A DNA stretch of 64,000 nt from Begonia masoniana (lineage: Eukaryota > Streptophyta > Magnoliopsida > Cucurbitales > Begoniaceae): positions 18,818,531 to 18,882,530 of the forward strand of contig CM039506.1 of the NCBI GenBank assembly GCA_022432975.1. The letters are read 5' to 3'. Numbering within the stretch: the stretch's first letter is position 1; each line of letters opens with the position of its first letter. The position numbers were made by a program, and so were the translations under genes. Below the pieces are notes generated by a model. The model was not told the origin of the DNA. It worked only from the letters and a program-made list of their open reading frames with translations, and searched no databases. Below are positions 21,326 to 34,000 of the stretch, piece after piece.

Positions 21326-24111
21326 CTTCGGTTGTAACAAAAAGTCATGTAACAATCAATCTCATTAGCTTGATACGTTCAGTTCTTTTGAAACAAATCG
21401 ATTGAAGTGAAGGTTCTTTTACTTCATCAAACGTATTACTAAGTCCTAATTACGCGTCCATGAAGCTTATTAAGTCCTCAATACACTTCGTTCTCATAAC
21501 TTCAAGTTAAAGCCTTGAAGGTGAAATGGATAAATTCGGTTGTAAAAACAAGTCATGTAACAGTCAACCTCATTAGCTTGATACGTTCAGTTCTTTTGAA
21601 ACAAATCGATTGAAGTGAAGGTTCTTTTACTTCATCAAACGCATTACTTAGTCCTAATTGCTTATTGGGTCCTCAATACACTACGTTCTCATCACTTCCA
21701 GTTAAAGTCTTGAAGGTGAAATGGATAACTTCAGTTGTAACAACAAGTCATGTAAAAGTCAACCTCATTAGCTTGATACGTTCAGTTCTTTTGGAACAGA
21801 TCGATTGAAGTGAAGGTTCTTTTACTTCATCAAACGCATTACTAAGTCCTAATTCTGCGTGCATGAAGCTTATTTTGGTCCTCAATACACTTCGTTCTCA
21901 TCACTTCCAGTTAAAGCCTTGAAGGTGAAATGGATAACTTCTGTTGTAACAACAAGTCATGTATCAGTCAACCTCCATAGCTTGATACGTTCAGTTTTTT
22001 TGAAACAAATCGATTGAAGTGAATGTTCTTTTACTTCATCAAACGAATTACTAAGTCCTAATTACGTGTCCATGAAGCTTATTGCGTCCTCAATACACTT
22101 CCTTCTCATCACTTCAAGTTAAAGCCTTGAATGTGAAATGGATAACTTCGGTTGTAACAACAAGTCATGTAACAGTCAACCTCATTAGCTTGATACGTTA
22201 AGTTCTTTTGAAACAAATCGATTGAAGTGAAGGTTCTTTTACTTCATCAAACGTATTACTAAGTCCTAATTACGTGTCCATGAAGCTTATTAAGTCCTCA
22301 ATACACTTCGTTCTCATGACTTCAAGTTAAAGCCTTGAAGGTGAAATGGATAAATTCGGTTGTAACAACAAGTCATGTAACAGTCAACCTCATTAGCTTG
22401 ATACGTTCAGTTCTTTTGGAACAAATTGATTGAAGTGAAGGTTCTTTTACTTCATCAAACACATTACTAAGTGCTAATTATGCGTCTATGATGCTAATTG
22501 GGTCCTCAATACACTTTGTTCTCATAACTTCAAGTTAAAGCCTTGAAGGTGAAATGGATAAATTCGGTTGTACAAACAAGTCATGTAACAGTCAACCTCA
22601 TTAGCTTGATACGTTCAGTTCTTTTGAAACAAATCGATTGAAGTGAAGGTTCTTTTACTTCATCAAACGCATTACTTAGTCCTAATTATGCGTTCATGTT
22701 GCTTATTGGGTCCTCAATACACTTCGTTCTCATCACTTCCAGTTAAAGTCTTGAAGGTGAAATGGATAACTTCAGTTGTAACAACAAGTCATGTAACAGT
22801 CAACCTCATTAGCTTGATACGTTCAGTTCTTTTGGAACAGATCGATTGAAGTGAAGGTTCTTTTACTTCATCAAACACATTACTAAGTCCTAATTACGCG
22901 TGCATGAAGCTTATTGGGTCCTCAATACACTTCGTTCTCATCACTTCCAGTTAAAGCCTTGAAGGTGAAATGGATAACTTCTGTTGTAACAACAAGTCAT
23001 GTATCAGTCAACCTCCATAGCTTGATACGTTCAGTTTTTTTGAAACAAATCGATTGAAGTGAAGGTTCTTTTACTTCATCAAACGCATTACTAAGTTCTA
23101 ATTACGCGTCCATGAAGCTTATTGCGTCCTCAATACACTTCGTTCTCATCACTTCAAGTTAAAGCCCTGAAGGTGAAATGGATAACTTCGGTTGTAACAA
23201 CAAGTCATGTAACAGTCAACCTCATTAGCTTGATACGTTAAGTTCTTTTGAAACAAATCGATTGAAGTGAAGGTTCCTTTACTTCATCAAACGTATTACT
23301 ATGTCCTAATTACGCGTCCATGAAGCTTATTAAGTCCTCAATACACTTCGTTCTCATGACTTCAAGTTAAAGCCTTGAAGGTGAAATGGATAAATTCGGT
23401 TGTAACAACAAGTCATGTAACAGTCAACCTCATTAGCTTGATACGTTCAGTTCTTTTGGAACAAATTGATTGAAGTGAAGGTTCTTTTACTTCATCAAAC
23501 GCATTACTAAGTCCTAATTACGTGTCCATGAAGCTTATTAAGTCCTCAAAACATTTCGTACTCATGACTTCAAGTTAAAGGCTTGAAGGTGAAATGGATA
23601 AATTCGGTTGTAACAACAAGTTATGTAACAGTCAACCTCATTAGCTTGATACGTTCAGTTCTTTTGGAACAAATCGATTGAAGTGAAGGTTCTTTTACTT
23701 CATCAAACGCATTACTAAGTCCTAATTACGTGTCCATGATGCTTATTAGGTCCTGAATACACTTCGTTCTCATCACTTCAAGTCAAAGCCTTCAAGGTGA
23801 AATGGATAACTTTGGTTGTAACAAAAAGTCATGTAACAATCAATCTCATTAGCTTGATACGTTCAGTTCTTTTGAAAAAATCGATTGAAGCGAAGGTTAT
23901 TTTACTTCATCAAACGCATTACTAAGTCGTAATTAGGCGTCCATGATGCTTATAGGGTTCTCAATACACTTCGTTCTCATTACTTCAAGTTAAAGCCTTG
24001 AAGGTGAAATGGATAACTTCGGTTGTAACAAAAAGTCATGTAACAATCAATCTCATTAGCTTGATACGTTCAGTTCTTTTGGAACAAATTGATTGAAGTG
24101 AAGGTTCTTTT

Positions 24112-24845
24112 ACTTCATCAAACGCATTACTAAGTCCTAATTACGGGTCCATGAAGCTTATTGTGCCCTCAATACACTTCATTCTCATCACTTCAAGTTA
24201 AAGCCTTGAAGGTGAAATGGATAACTTCGGTTGTACCAACAAGTCATGTAACAGTCAACCTCATTAGCTTGATACTTTCAGTTCTTTTGAAACAAATCGA
24301 TTGAAGTGAAGGTTCTTTTACTTCATCAAACGCATTACTAAGTCCTAATTACGCGTCCATGAAGCTTATTGGGTCCACAATACACTTTGTTCTTATCACT
24401 TCCAGTTAAAGCCTTGAAGGTGAAATGGATAACTTCAGTTGTAACAACAAGTCATGTAACAGTCAACCTCATTAGCTTGATACATTCAGTTCTTTTGAAA
24501 CAAATCGATTGAAGTGAAGGTTCTTTTACTCCATCAAACGCATTACTAAGTCCTAATTACGCGTCCATGAAGTTTATTAAGTCCTCAATACACTTCGTTC
24601 TCATAACTTCAAGTTAAAGCCTTGAAGGTGAAATGGATAAATTCGGTTGTTCAAACAAGTCATGTAACAGTCAACCTCATTAGCTTGATACGTTCAGTTC
24701 TTTTGGAACAAATTGATTGAAGTGAAGGTTCTTTTACTTCATCAAACGCATTACTAAGTCCTAATTACGTGTGCATGAAGCTTATTAAGTCCTCAATACA
24801 TTTCGTCCTCATGACTTCAAGTTAAAGGCTTGAAGGTGAAATGGA
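24112..24845 (+). repeat. Block duplication within the array, copy 2 (offset 3,522 bp), clean
   Basis: Clean partner of 20590-21325, about 3.5 monomers long. Private variants match until about 24840, after which the two series diverge (AATTCGG here, ACTTCGG there). Confidence 0.8.
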
Positions 24846-27800
24846 TAAATTCGGTTGTAACAACAAGTTATGTAACAGTCAACCTCATTAGCTTGATACG
24901 TTCAGTCCTTTTGGAACAAATCGATTGAAGTGAAGGTTCTTTTACTTCATCAAACGCATTACTAAGTCCTAATTACGCGTCCATGATGCTTATTGGGTCC
25001 TGAATACACTTCGTTCTCATCACTTCAAGTTAAAGCCTTCAAGGTGAAATGGATAACTCTGTTATAACAAAAAGTCATGTAACAATCAATCTCATTAGCT
25101 TGATACGTTTAGTTCTTTTGCAAAAATCGATTGAAGTGAAGGTTATTTTACTTCATCAAACGCATTACTAAGTCCTAATTAGGCGTCCATGATGTTTATT
25201 GGGTCCTCAATACACTTCGTTCTCATCACTTCCAGCTAAATCCTTGAAGGTGAAATGGATAACTTCAGCTGTAACAACAAGTCATGTAACAGTCAAACTC
25301 ATTAGCTTGATACGTTCAGTTATTTTGGAACTAATTGATTGAAGTGAATGTTCTTTTACTTCATCAAACGCATTACTAAGTCCTAATTACGCGTCCATGA
25401 AGCTTATTAAGTCCTCAATACATTTCGTCCTCATGACTTCAAGTTAAAGGCTTGAAGGTGAAATGGATAAATTCGGTTGTAACAACAAGTTATGTAACAG
25501 TCAACCTCATTAGCTTGATACGTTCAGTTCTTTTGGAACAAATCGATTGAAGTGAAGGTTCTTTTACTTCATAAAACGCATTACTAAGTCCTAATTACGC
25601 GTCCATGAAGCTTATTGGGTCCTCAATACATTCGTTCTCATCACTTCCAGTTAAAGCCTGGAAGGTGAAATGGATAACTTCAGTTGTAACAACAAGTCAT
25701 GTAACAGTCAACCTCATTAGCTTGATACGTTCAGTTCTTTTGAAACAAATCGATTGAAGTGAAGGTTCTTTTACTTCATCAAACGCATTACTAAGTCCTA
25801 ATTACGCGTCCATGAAGCTTATTGGTGTCTTCATACACTTCGTTCTCATCACTTCAAGTTAAAGCCTTGAAGGTGAAATGGATAACTTCGGTTGTAACAA
25901 CAAGTCATGTAACAGTCAACCTCATTAGCTTGATACGTTCAGTTCTTTTGAAACAAATCGATTGAAGTGAAGGTTCTTTTACTTCATCAAACGCATTACT
26001 AAGTCCTAATTACGCGTCCATGAAGCTTATTAAGTCCTCAATACACTTCGTTCTCATGACTTCAAGTTAAAGCCTTGAAGGTGAAATGGATAAATTCGGT
26101 TGTAACAACAAGTCATGTAACAGTCAACGTCATTAGCTTGATACGTTCAGTTCTTTTGGAACAAATCAATTGAAGTGAAGTTTCGTTTACTTCATCAAAC
26201 GCATTACTAAGTCCTAATTACGCATCCATGAAGCTTCTTGGGCGCTCAATACAATTCGTTCCCAACACTTCAAGTTAAAGCCTTGAAGGTGAAATTGATA
26301 ACTTCGGCTGTAACAACAAGTCATGTAACAGTGAACCTCATTAGCTTGATACGTTCAGTTCTTTTGGAACAAATCAATTGAAGTGAAGGTTCTTTTACTT
26401 CATCAAACGCATTACTAAGTCCTAATTACGCGTCAATAAAGCTTATTAAGTCCTCAATACACTTCGTTCTAATGACTTCAAGTTAAAGCCTTGAAGGTGA
26501 AATGGATAACTTCAGTTGTAACAACAAGTCATGTAACAGTCAACCTCATTAGCTTGATACGTTCAGTTCTTTTGGAACAAATCGATTGAAGTGAAGATTC
26601 TTTTACTTCATCAAACGCATTACTAAGTCCTAATTACGCGTCCATGAAGCTTATTGGGTCCTCAATAAACTTCGTTCTCATCACTTCAAGTTAAAGCCTT
26701 GAAGGTGAAATGGATAACTTCAGTTGTAACAACAAGTGATATAACAATCAACCTCATTAGCTTGATACGTTCAGTTCTTTTGGAACAAATCGATTGAAGT
26801 GAAGGTTCTTTTACTTCATCAAACGCATTACTAAGTCCTAATTACGCGTCCATGAAGCTTATTAAGTGCTCAATACACTTCGTTCTCATAACTTCAAGTT
26901 AAAGCCTTGAAAGTGAAATGGATAAATTCGGTTGTAAAAACAAGTCATGTAACAGTCAACCTCATTAGCTTGATACGTTCAGTTCTTTTGAAACAAATTG
27001 ATTGAAGTGAAGGTTCTTTTACTTCATCAAACGCATTACTAAGTCCTAATTACGCGTCCATGAAGCTTATTGGGTCCTCAATACACTTCGTTCTCATCAC
27101 TTCAGGTTAAAGCCTTGAAGGTGAAATGGATAACTTTGGTTGTAACAACAAGTCATGTAAGAATCAACTTTATTAGCTTGATACGTTCAGTTCTTTTGAA
27201 AAAAATCGATTGAAGTGAAGGTTCTTTTACTTTATCAAACTCATTACTAAGTCCTAATTACGCGTCCATGATGCTTATTGGGTCCTCAATACACTTCGTT
27301 CTCATCACTTCAAGTTAAAGCCTTGAAGGTGAAATGGATAAGTTCAGTTGTAACAACAAGTCATGTAACAATCAACCTCATTAGCTAGATACGTTCAGTT
27401 CTTTTGGAACAAATAGATTGAAGTGAAGGTTCTTTTACTTCATCAAACGCATTACTAAGTCCTAATTACGCGTCCATGATGCTGATTGGGTCCTCAATAC
27501 ACTTCGTTCTCATCACTTCCAGCTAAAGCTTTTGTAATATCCGGCTTGTACGGATTTTTGGATTTAATATATTATATTCATATTCTATAATATAGTGGCA
27601 TTTTCATAAATATGTGAAATCAAATCAGTTTCACAAACGGAAAGCGTCATTTCGATCCTAACGATTAATAGGAATTTTAAGGAAATTATGAGAATTTTCG
27701 GAGTTTAGACGCTATATTCCGAGTAAATACGTTTCTCGTAATTTAAAGGACGTTTTCATAAAAATAACAAACGAAGTCCAAATTGCGAACGGACAGTTTT

Positions 27801-27943
27801 GTTAAACCCCAAATAATAAGTTGGACTTATTGGCGAAATGTGGAAAGTTAGAAAAGTCGAATAGTTGGATGATTAACGAACCGAAGGACGAAATAAAATA
27901 GAAATATGTGTTAAGGGCAAAATGGTAATTTGCAAAGTGATTT

Positions 27944-27950
27944 TATAAAA
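27944..27950 (+). promoter_or_regulatory. TATA box of LTR-1
   Basis: TATAAAA, followed about 25-35 bp later by the pyrimidine-rich CTCCTTTTCTCCTCAC, a plausible transcription start region. The box is kept in the second copy at 48419-48425. Activity is not shown. Confidence 0.5.
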
Positions 27951-28495
27951 ATAACCTAAACTCCTTTTCTCCTCACTTTTTCTTTCCTTCTCTGTTTCAC
28001 GAAAACGACAGAGAGCTTCCTCCTTCGGGATTCTTCTCGGCCGCGGCGATTCCTCAACGATCCGACCTCCGTTCCTCCTCCGTTCTTCGTTATTTTTCCT
28101 CCTCTCGCTATCCTAAGTATGAATCTACGTTCTTAGAGCGTTTATTTCGAGTTTTACGAAGTATAAACAATTAGGGTTTCGTTTAAGTTTCGATTAAAAA
28201 TGAGATTTAGGGTTCGTAATTAATAGGTTAGCAGTAATTTAGTATATATTGAATGTATTGGACGCTATTGGACAAATTTAAATCAATTTGTGAAAAAGTT
28301 AAATTCGTAGATTTTTGGGTTTTTAAGGAAAAAACTCGTTAATTGAGGTTTCGGGCTATCGAGCATTAATTGACATTCTAAATGCTTCGATAAGCTAAGT
28401 TAAGAATTTAGGAAAATTGCTTAGTTAAAGTTTTATCAATTTGGACGCTAGAAGCTTAAATTCGTTTTAATGTCGACGATTCTAAATTGCTTTAG

Positions 28496-28540
28496 GTGAA
28501 CGACTCTCGTGGACGAAGCTTGAGATTCAGCGCGCTCAAG
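28496..28540 (+). other. 45-nt splice-flanked segment in LTR-1 (candidate mini-exon)
   Basis: Preceded by TTGCTTTAG and followed by GTAAGTTCTCG. Its core CTCGTGGACGAAGCTTGAG is well kept in the minus-strand copy at 10172-10216 (also 45 nt) although the surrounding introns-to-be have diverged more. Confidence 0.45.
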
Positions 28541-29600
28541 GTAAGTTCTCGTGACTTACTCTGGCCGATTGGCCTACACGGTACTTCGATGTCGCGTCGA
28601 GGATCTTAGAGGATTGGTTGTTTTAATTGCTTTGGTTGGGTAGTTAGGTTTAAACGTTTTGTAGGTTATTTCATTTACAGTCTTGATGGTACGCATGCTT
28701 GTTTGTTTATAGCTATATTGAACTGTTCATGCATCACGTATTTTAACTTGACATGAAAACGAATTTCTGCACTGCACGATGTTTTCTGAAAACCGATGTG
28801 GCCCAGAGATTGGGGGCTCAGATCTATTGTGCGGACCGATTGAGGGTCTGGCCAATACCACATCACATGTACTATAATTAATGAACGTAATCTGTTATCT
28901 GGTCACGCGAGGTGGGGCTCAGGCATGGCTGTACGTGTTGTAAGCGTGTACCCCCCTCCTGTAACCGCACGGGGTAGTCCGACCGCTGGATGGGCCCCCT
29001 TCGGTTAGGGGGATGAGATCTCGGTGATATACTGTCTGCGACGCTCTGTTATGCATGATTTCTGAACTCCATATGCACTGCACGCATCTGCATTTACGTA
29101 GAATTTACTGAGCCTTTAGCTCACAGGTGTCTGTATGGTGTAGGTGACGTTTTAGGGGACATCGAGCCAGGTGAGGACGACGTTCCTCCTCCTGATGTAT
29201 GAGGCAGTTGACGGAAGATGGATTGCGGTGGTGTGTTGCGCAGTCGATCCTTACCCGAACCGTGGGGATGTATGTATAGATTTTGAGGGTTTTTGAACTG
29301 ATAATTGTATAGACATTATAGGATGTTTGGCTCTGGTAGTTGATAGGTTTACGTTAGAGTTTTTAAATGTTTTGAAAACTGTTTTATAATCACTTCGAAG
29401 TCTATTTTAGAACTGTTTGGTAATATGAAAACAGGAGGATTTTGACAACTTTTAAAGATATCCATGCCGTTCGTTTTCATGAAATTTAACGTGAGTTTAG
29501 ATCTTTTAATTAGGGTGTTTAGTTTGGGGTGCAATGCTGAGTAATGTCATGGCTGAATTATATGAAATGTCTTAAAACCGCTCTCTGAAAATGTTGGTTT

Positions 29601-29750
29601 GCTCTCTGGAATCTCGATTTCCAGAGAGAAACAAAAGTCGCTGCAATGTACAGCGACTGTCGCTGCAAAGTGCAGCGACTGGTCGCTGCACAATGCAGCG
29701 ATCGGTCGCTGCATTTGTGCAGTGCCTACCGCGGCCGATCGCTGCCTCAT
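29601..29750 (+). repeat. Hairpin plus CGCTGCA cluster in LTR-1
   Basis: The inverted repeat CTCTCTGGAA/TTCCAGAGAG (29602-29628) is followed by about nine CGCTGCA/TGCAGCG words, alternating in orientation, down to a GC-rich CCGCGGCCGATCGCTGCC end. The same arrangement occurs in all three LTR-1 copies that reach this region. Confidence 0.75.
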
Positions 29751-30001
29751 TTTCCCTCTGATTTCCGGTTTTGCCCCGTGCGATTTGATAAATGTTTTAA
29801 ATAGTTTTAATTGTTTTAAATAGTTTTATTTTAATTGTTTTATGTTTGTTTTAAAAGCTTTTAAAGTTAGATTTAAACTTCCGATTTCGATTCTGATTTC
29901 GATTTCGGTTTTGTTCTCGCTTAAAGTTTAATTAAGTATAAGGATAAAAAAAAATATATATATATTTACGGGAAATTGGGTACAGTAATAGGGATGTTAC
30001 A

Positions 30002-33000
30002 GCTTTGAAGGTGAAATGTATAACTTCAGTTGTAACAACAAGTCATGTAACAGTCAACCTCATTAGCTTGATACGTTCAGTTCTTTTGAAACAAATCGAT
30101 TGAAGTGATGGTTCTTTTACTTTATCAAACTCATTACTAAGTCCTAATTACGCGTCCATGAAGCTTATTGGGTCCTCAATACAATTCGTTGTCATCACTT
30201 CAGGTTAAAGCCTTGAAAATGAAATGGATAACTTCGGTTGTAACAAGAAGACATGTAACAATCAACCTCATTAGCTTGATACGTTCAGTTCTTTTAAAAA
30301 AAATCGATTCAAGTGAAGGTGCATTTACTTCATCAAACGCATACTAAGTCCTAATAACGCGTCCATGATGCTATTGGGTCCTCAATACACTTCGTTCTCA
30401 TCACTTCAAGTTAAAGCCTTGAAGGTGAAATGGATAACTTGGTTGTAACAACAAGTCATGTAACAATCACCTCATTAGCTTCATACGTTAGTTCTTTTGG
30501 AACAAATCGATTGAAGTGAAGGTTCTTTTACTTCATCAAACGCATACTAAGTCCTAATTACGCGTCCATGAAGCTAATTGGTCCTCAATACACTTCGTTC
30601 TCATCACTTCCAGTTAAAGCCTTGAAGGTGAAATGGATAACTTCAATTGTAACAACAAGTCATGTACTAGTCAACCTCATTAGCTTGATACGTTCAGTTC
30701 TTTTGAAACAAATCGATGAAGTGAAGGTTCTTTACTTCATTAAACGCATTACTAAGTCTAATTACGCGTCCATGAAGCTTATTGGGTCCTCAATACACTT
30801 CGTTTTCATCACTTCAGGTTAAAGCCTTGAAGGTGAAATGGATAACTTTGGTTGTAACAACAAGTGATGTAACAATCAACCTCATTAGCTTGATACGTTC
30901 AGTTCTTTTGGAACAAAACGATTGATGTGAAGGTTCTTTTACTTCATCAAACGCATTACTAAGTCCTAATTACGCGTCCATGAAGCTAATTGGGTCTCAA
31001 TACACTTCGTTCTCATCACTTCCAGTTAAAGCCTTGAAGGTGAAATGGATACTTCAATTGTAACAACAAGTCATGTAACAGTAAACCTGATTAGCTTGAT
31101 ACGTTAAGTTCTTTTGAAACAAATCGATTGAAGTGAAGGTTCTTTACTTCATCAAACGCATTACTAAGTCATAATTACGCGTCCATGAAGCTTATTGGGT
31201 CCTCAATACACTTCGTTCTCATCACTTCAAGTTAAAGGCTTGAAGGTGAAATGGATAACTTCAGTTGTAACAACAAGTCATGTAACAGTCAACCTCATTA
31301 GCTTGATACGTTCACTTCTTTTGAAACAAATTGATTAAGTGAAGGTTCTTTTACTTCATCAAACACATTACTAAGTCCTAATTACGTGTCCATGAAGCTT
31401 ATTGGGTCCTCAATACACTTCGTTCTCATCACTTCAAGTTAAAGCCTTGAAGGTGAAATGGATAACTTCGGTTGTAACAACAAGTCATGTAACAATCAAC
31501 CTCATTAGCTTGATACGTTCAGTTCTTTTGAAACAAATCGATTGAAGTGAAGGTTCTTTTACTTCATCAAACGCATTACTAAGTCCTAATTACGCGTCCA
31601 TGATGCTTATTGGGTCCTCAATACACTTCGTTCTCATCACTTAAGGTTAAAGCCTTGAAGGTGAAATGGATAACTTTGGTTGTAACAACAAGTCATGTAA
31701 CAATCAACCTCATTAGCTTGATACGTTCAGTTCTTTTGGAACAAAACGATTGATGTGAAGGTTCTTTTACTTCATCAAACGCATTTCTAAGTCCTAATTA
31801 TGCGTCATGAAGCTAATTGGGTCCTCAATACACTTCGTTCTCATCACTTAAATTTAAAACCTTGAAGGTGAAATGGAGAACTTCAATTCTAACAATAAGA
31901 GTCTTGTAACAGTCAACCTCATTAGCTTGAAATGTTAAGTTCTTTTGAAACAAATCGATTGAAGTGAAGGTTCTTTTACTTCATCAAACGCATTACTAAG
32001 TCCTAATTACGCGTCATGAAGCTTATTGGGTCCTCAATACACTTCGTTCTCATCACTTCAAGTTAAAGGCTTGTAGGTGAAATGGATAACTTCGGTTGTA
32101 ACAACAAGTCATGTAACAGTCCAACTCATTAACTTGATACGTTCAGTTCTTTTGAAACAAATCGATTGAAGTGAAGGTTCTTTTTCTCATCAACGCATTA
32201 CTAAGTCCTAACTTACGCGTCCATGAAGCTTATTGGGTCCTCAATACACTTCGTTTTTATCACTTCAAGTTAAAGCCTGAAGGTGAAATGGATAACTTCG
32301 GTTTGTAACAACAAGTCATGTAACAATCAACCTGATTAGCTTGATACGTTCAGTTCTTTTGAACAAACGATTGAAGTGAAGGTTCTTTTACTTCATCAAA
32401 TGCATTACTTAAGTCCTAATTACGGGTCCATGAAGCATATTTGGTCCTCAATACACTTCGTTCTCATCACTTCAACTTAAAGCCTTGAAGGTGAAATGGA
32501 TAACTTTGGTTGTAACAACAAGTCATGTAACAACAAACCTCATTAGCTTGATACGTTCAGTTCTTTTAGAACAAATCGATTTAAGTGAAAGTTCTTTTAC
32601 TTCATCAAACGCATTACTAAGTCCTAATTACGCGTCCATGAAGCTGATTGGGTCCTCAATACACTTCGTTCTCATAACTTCCAGTTAAAGCTTTGAAGGT
32701 GAAATGTATAACTTCAGTTGTAACAACAAGTCATGTAACAGCAACCTCCTTAGCTTGATACGTTCAGTTCTTTTGAAACAAATCGATTGAAGTGAAGGTT
32801 CTTTTACTTTATCAAACTCATTACTAGTCCTCATTACGCGTCCATGAGCTTATTGGGTCCTCATTACACTTCGTTCACATCACTTCAGGTTAAAGCCTTG
32901 AAGGTGAAATGGATAACTTCGGTTGTAACAAGAAGACATGTACAATCAACCTCATTAGCTTGATACGTTCAGTCTTTTAAAAAAATCGATTGAAGTGAAG

Positions 33001-34000
33001 GTGCATTTACTTCATCAACGCATTACTAAGTCCTAATTACGCGTCCATGATGCTTATTGGGTCCTCAATACACTTCGTTCTCATCACTTCAAGTTAAAGC
33101 CTTGAAGGTGAAATGGATAACTTTGGTTGTAACAACAAGTCATGTAACAATCAACCTCATTAGCTTGATACGTTTAGTTCTTTTGGAACAAATCGATTGA
33201 AGTGAAGGTTCTTTTACTTCATCAAACGCATTACTAAGTCCTAATTACGCGTCCATGAAGCTAATTGGGTCCTCAATACACTTCGTTCTCATCACTTCCA
33301 GTTAAAGCCTTGAAGGTGAAATGGATAACTTCAATTGTAACAAAAGTCATGTAATAGTCAACCTCATTAGCTTGATACGTTCAGTTCTTTTGAAACAAAT
33401 CGATTGAAGTGAAGGTTCTTTTACTTCATTAACGCATTACTAAGTCTAATTACGCGTCCATGAAGCTTATTGGGTCCTCAATACACTTCGTTTTCATCAC
33501 TTCAGGTTAAAGCCTTGAAGGTTAAATGGATAACTTTGGTTGTAACAACAAGTGATGTAACAATCAACCTCATTAGCTTGATACGTTCAGTTCTTTGGAA
33601 CAAAACGATGATGTGAAGGTTCTTTACTTCATCAAACGCATACTTAAGTCCTAATTACGCGTCCATGATGCTAATTGGGTCCTCAGTACACTTCGTCTCA
33701 TCACTTCCAGTTAAGCCTTGAAGGTGAAATGGATAACTTCAATTGGTAACAACAAGTCATGTAACAGTAAACCTGATTAGCTTGATACGTTAAGTTCTTT
33801 GAAACAAATCGATTGAAGTGAAGGTTCTTTTACTTCATCAAACGCCTTACTAAGTCATAATTACGCGTCCATGAAGCTTATTGGGTCCTCCATACACTTC
33901 GTTTCTCGTCACCTCAAGTTAAAGGCTTGAAGGTGAAATGGATAACTTCAGTTGTAACAACAAGTCATGTAACAGTCAACCTCATTAGCTTAATACGTTC
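30002..34000 (+). repeat. 208-bp satellite, plus orientation, mild indel noise, duplicate of 50467-54480
   Basis: The first 340 bases are essentially identical to those following the second LTR-1 copy. From about 30340 single-base losses accumulate: the distance between two GCTTTGAAGGTGAAATGTATAA marker monomers is 2,688 bp here (30002 to 32690) and 2,706 bp in the clean copy (50467 to 53173), a net loss of 18 bases. All private variants match in order, for example AAGAAGACATG, GGTGCATTTAC and CTTGAAATGTTAAG. The quality gradient towards 34 kb looks like falling read depth. Confidence 0.93.

Larger units (their letters stand above)
16994..27532 (+). repeat. 208-bp satellite array, plus orientation, clean reference block
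   Basis: About 51 monomers. The common unit runs GCGTCCATGAAGCTTATTGG...TCATCACTTCAAG...ACAAGTCATGTAAC...TTGATACGTTCAG...AATCGATTGAAG...CATTACTAAGTCC, and most copies hold HindIII (AAGCTT), MluI (ACGCGT) and ClaI (ATCGAT) sites, predicting a 208-bp ladder. Higher-order structure is visible: the GCGTGCATGAAG variant recurs at 18357 and 19189 (832 bp, four monomers), and CTTCTGTTGTAAC followed by TGTATCAG recurs at 21939 and 22979 (1,040 bp, five monomers). A few copies are shortened, for example at 21659, where 13 bp around ACGCGTCC are missing. A patch at about 20.45-21.07 kb is locally indel-rich. Confidence 0.97.
27533..30001 (+). mobile_element. Solo LTR, family LTR-1, 2,469 bp, with 5-bp target duplication
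   Basis: It starts TGTAATATCCGG and ends GGGATGTTACA, with GCTTT directly repeated outside both ends (27528-27532 and 30002-30006), so the LTR is complete and solo. Internal layout: a TATA box at 27944; a pyrimidine-rich leader; a donor-like position at 28116 (reads CTAA|GTAT here, CTAG|GTAT in the second copy); acceptor-like TTTAG, a 45-nt segment (28496-28540) and GTAAGT; the GGCC-GATT-GGCC palindrome at about 28563; a conserved region near 29150; the CTCTCTGGAA hairpin (29602-29628); the CGCTGCA cluster; and an AT-rich end. A nearly identical but 5'-truncated copy lies at 48117-50466. Open frames within it (for example 28675-28866 minus and 29599-29823 plus) do not resemble retrotransposon proteins. 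Confidence 0.93.

Noticed and set aside
16994..27532. CENP-B box or telomere-type repeats within the satellite
   Set aside because: I found neither the TTCG...GGAA...CGGGA pattern nor runs of TTTAGGG.
28675..28866. 63-codon minus-strand frame repeated identically at 49140-49331
   Set aside because: Identity reflects duplication of LTR-1, not selection on a protein. It is antisense to the LTR and has no recognisable domain.
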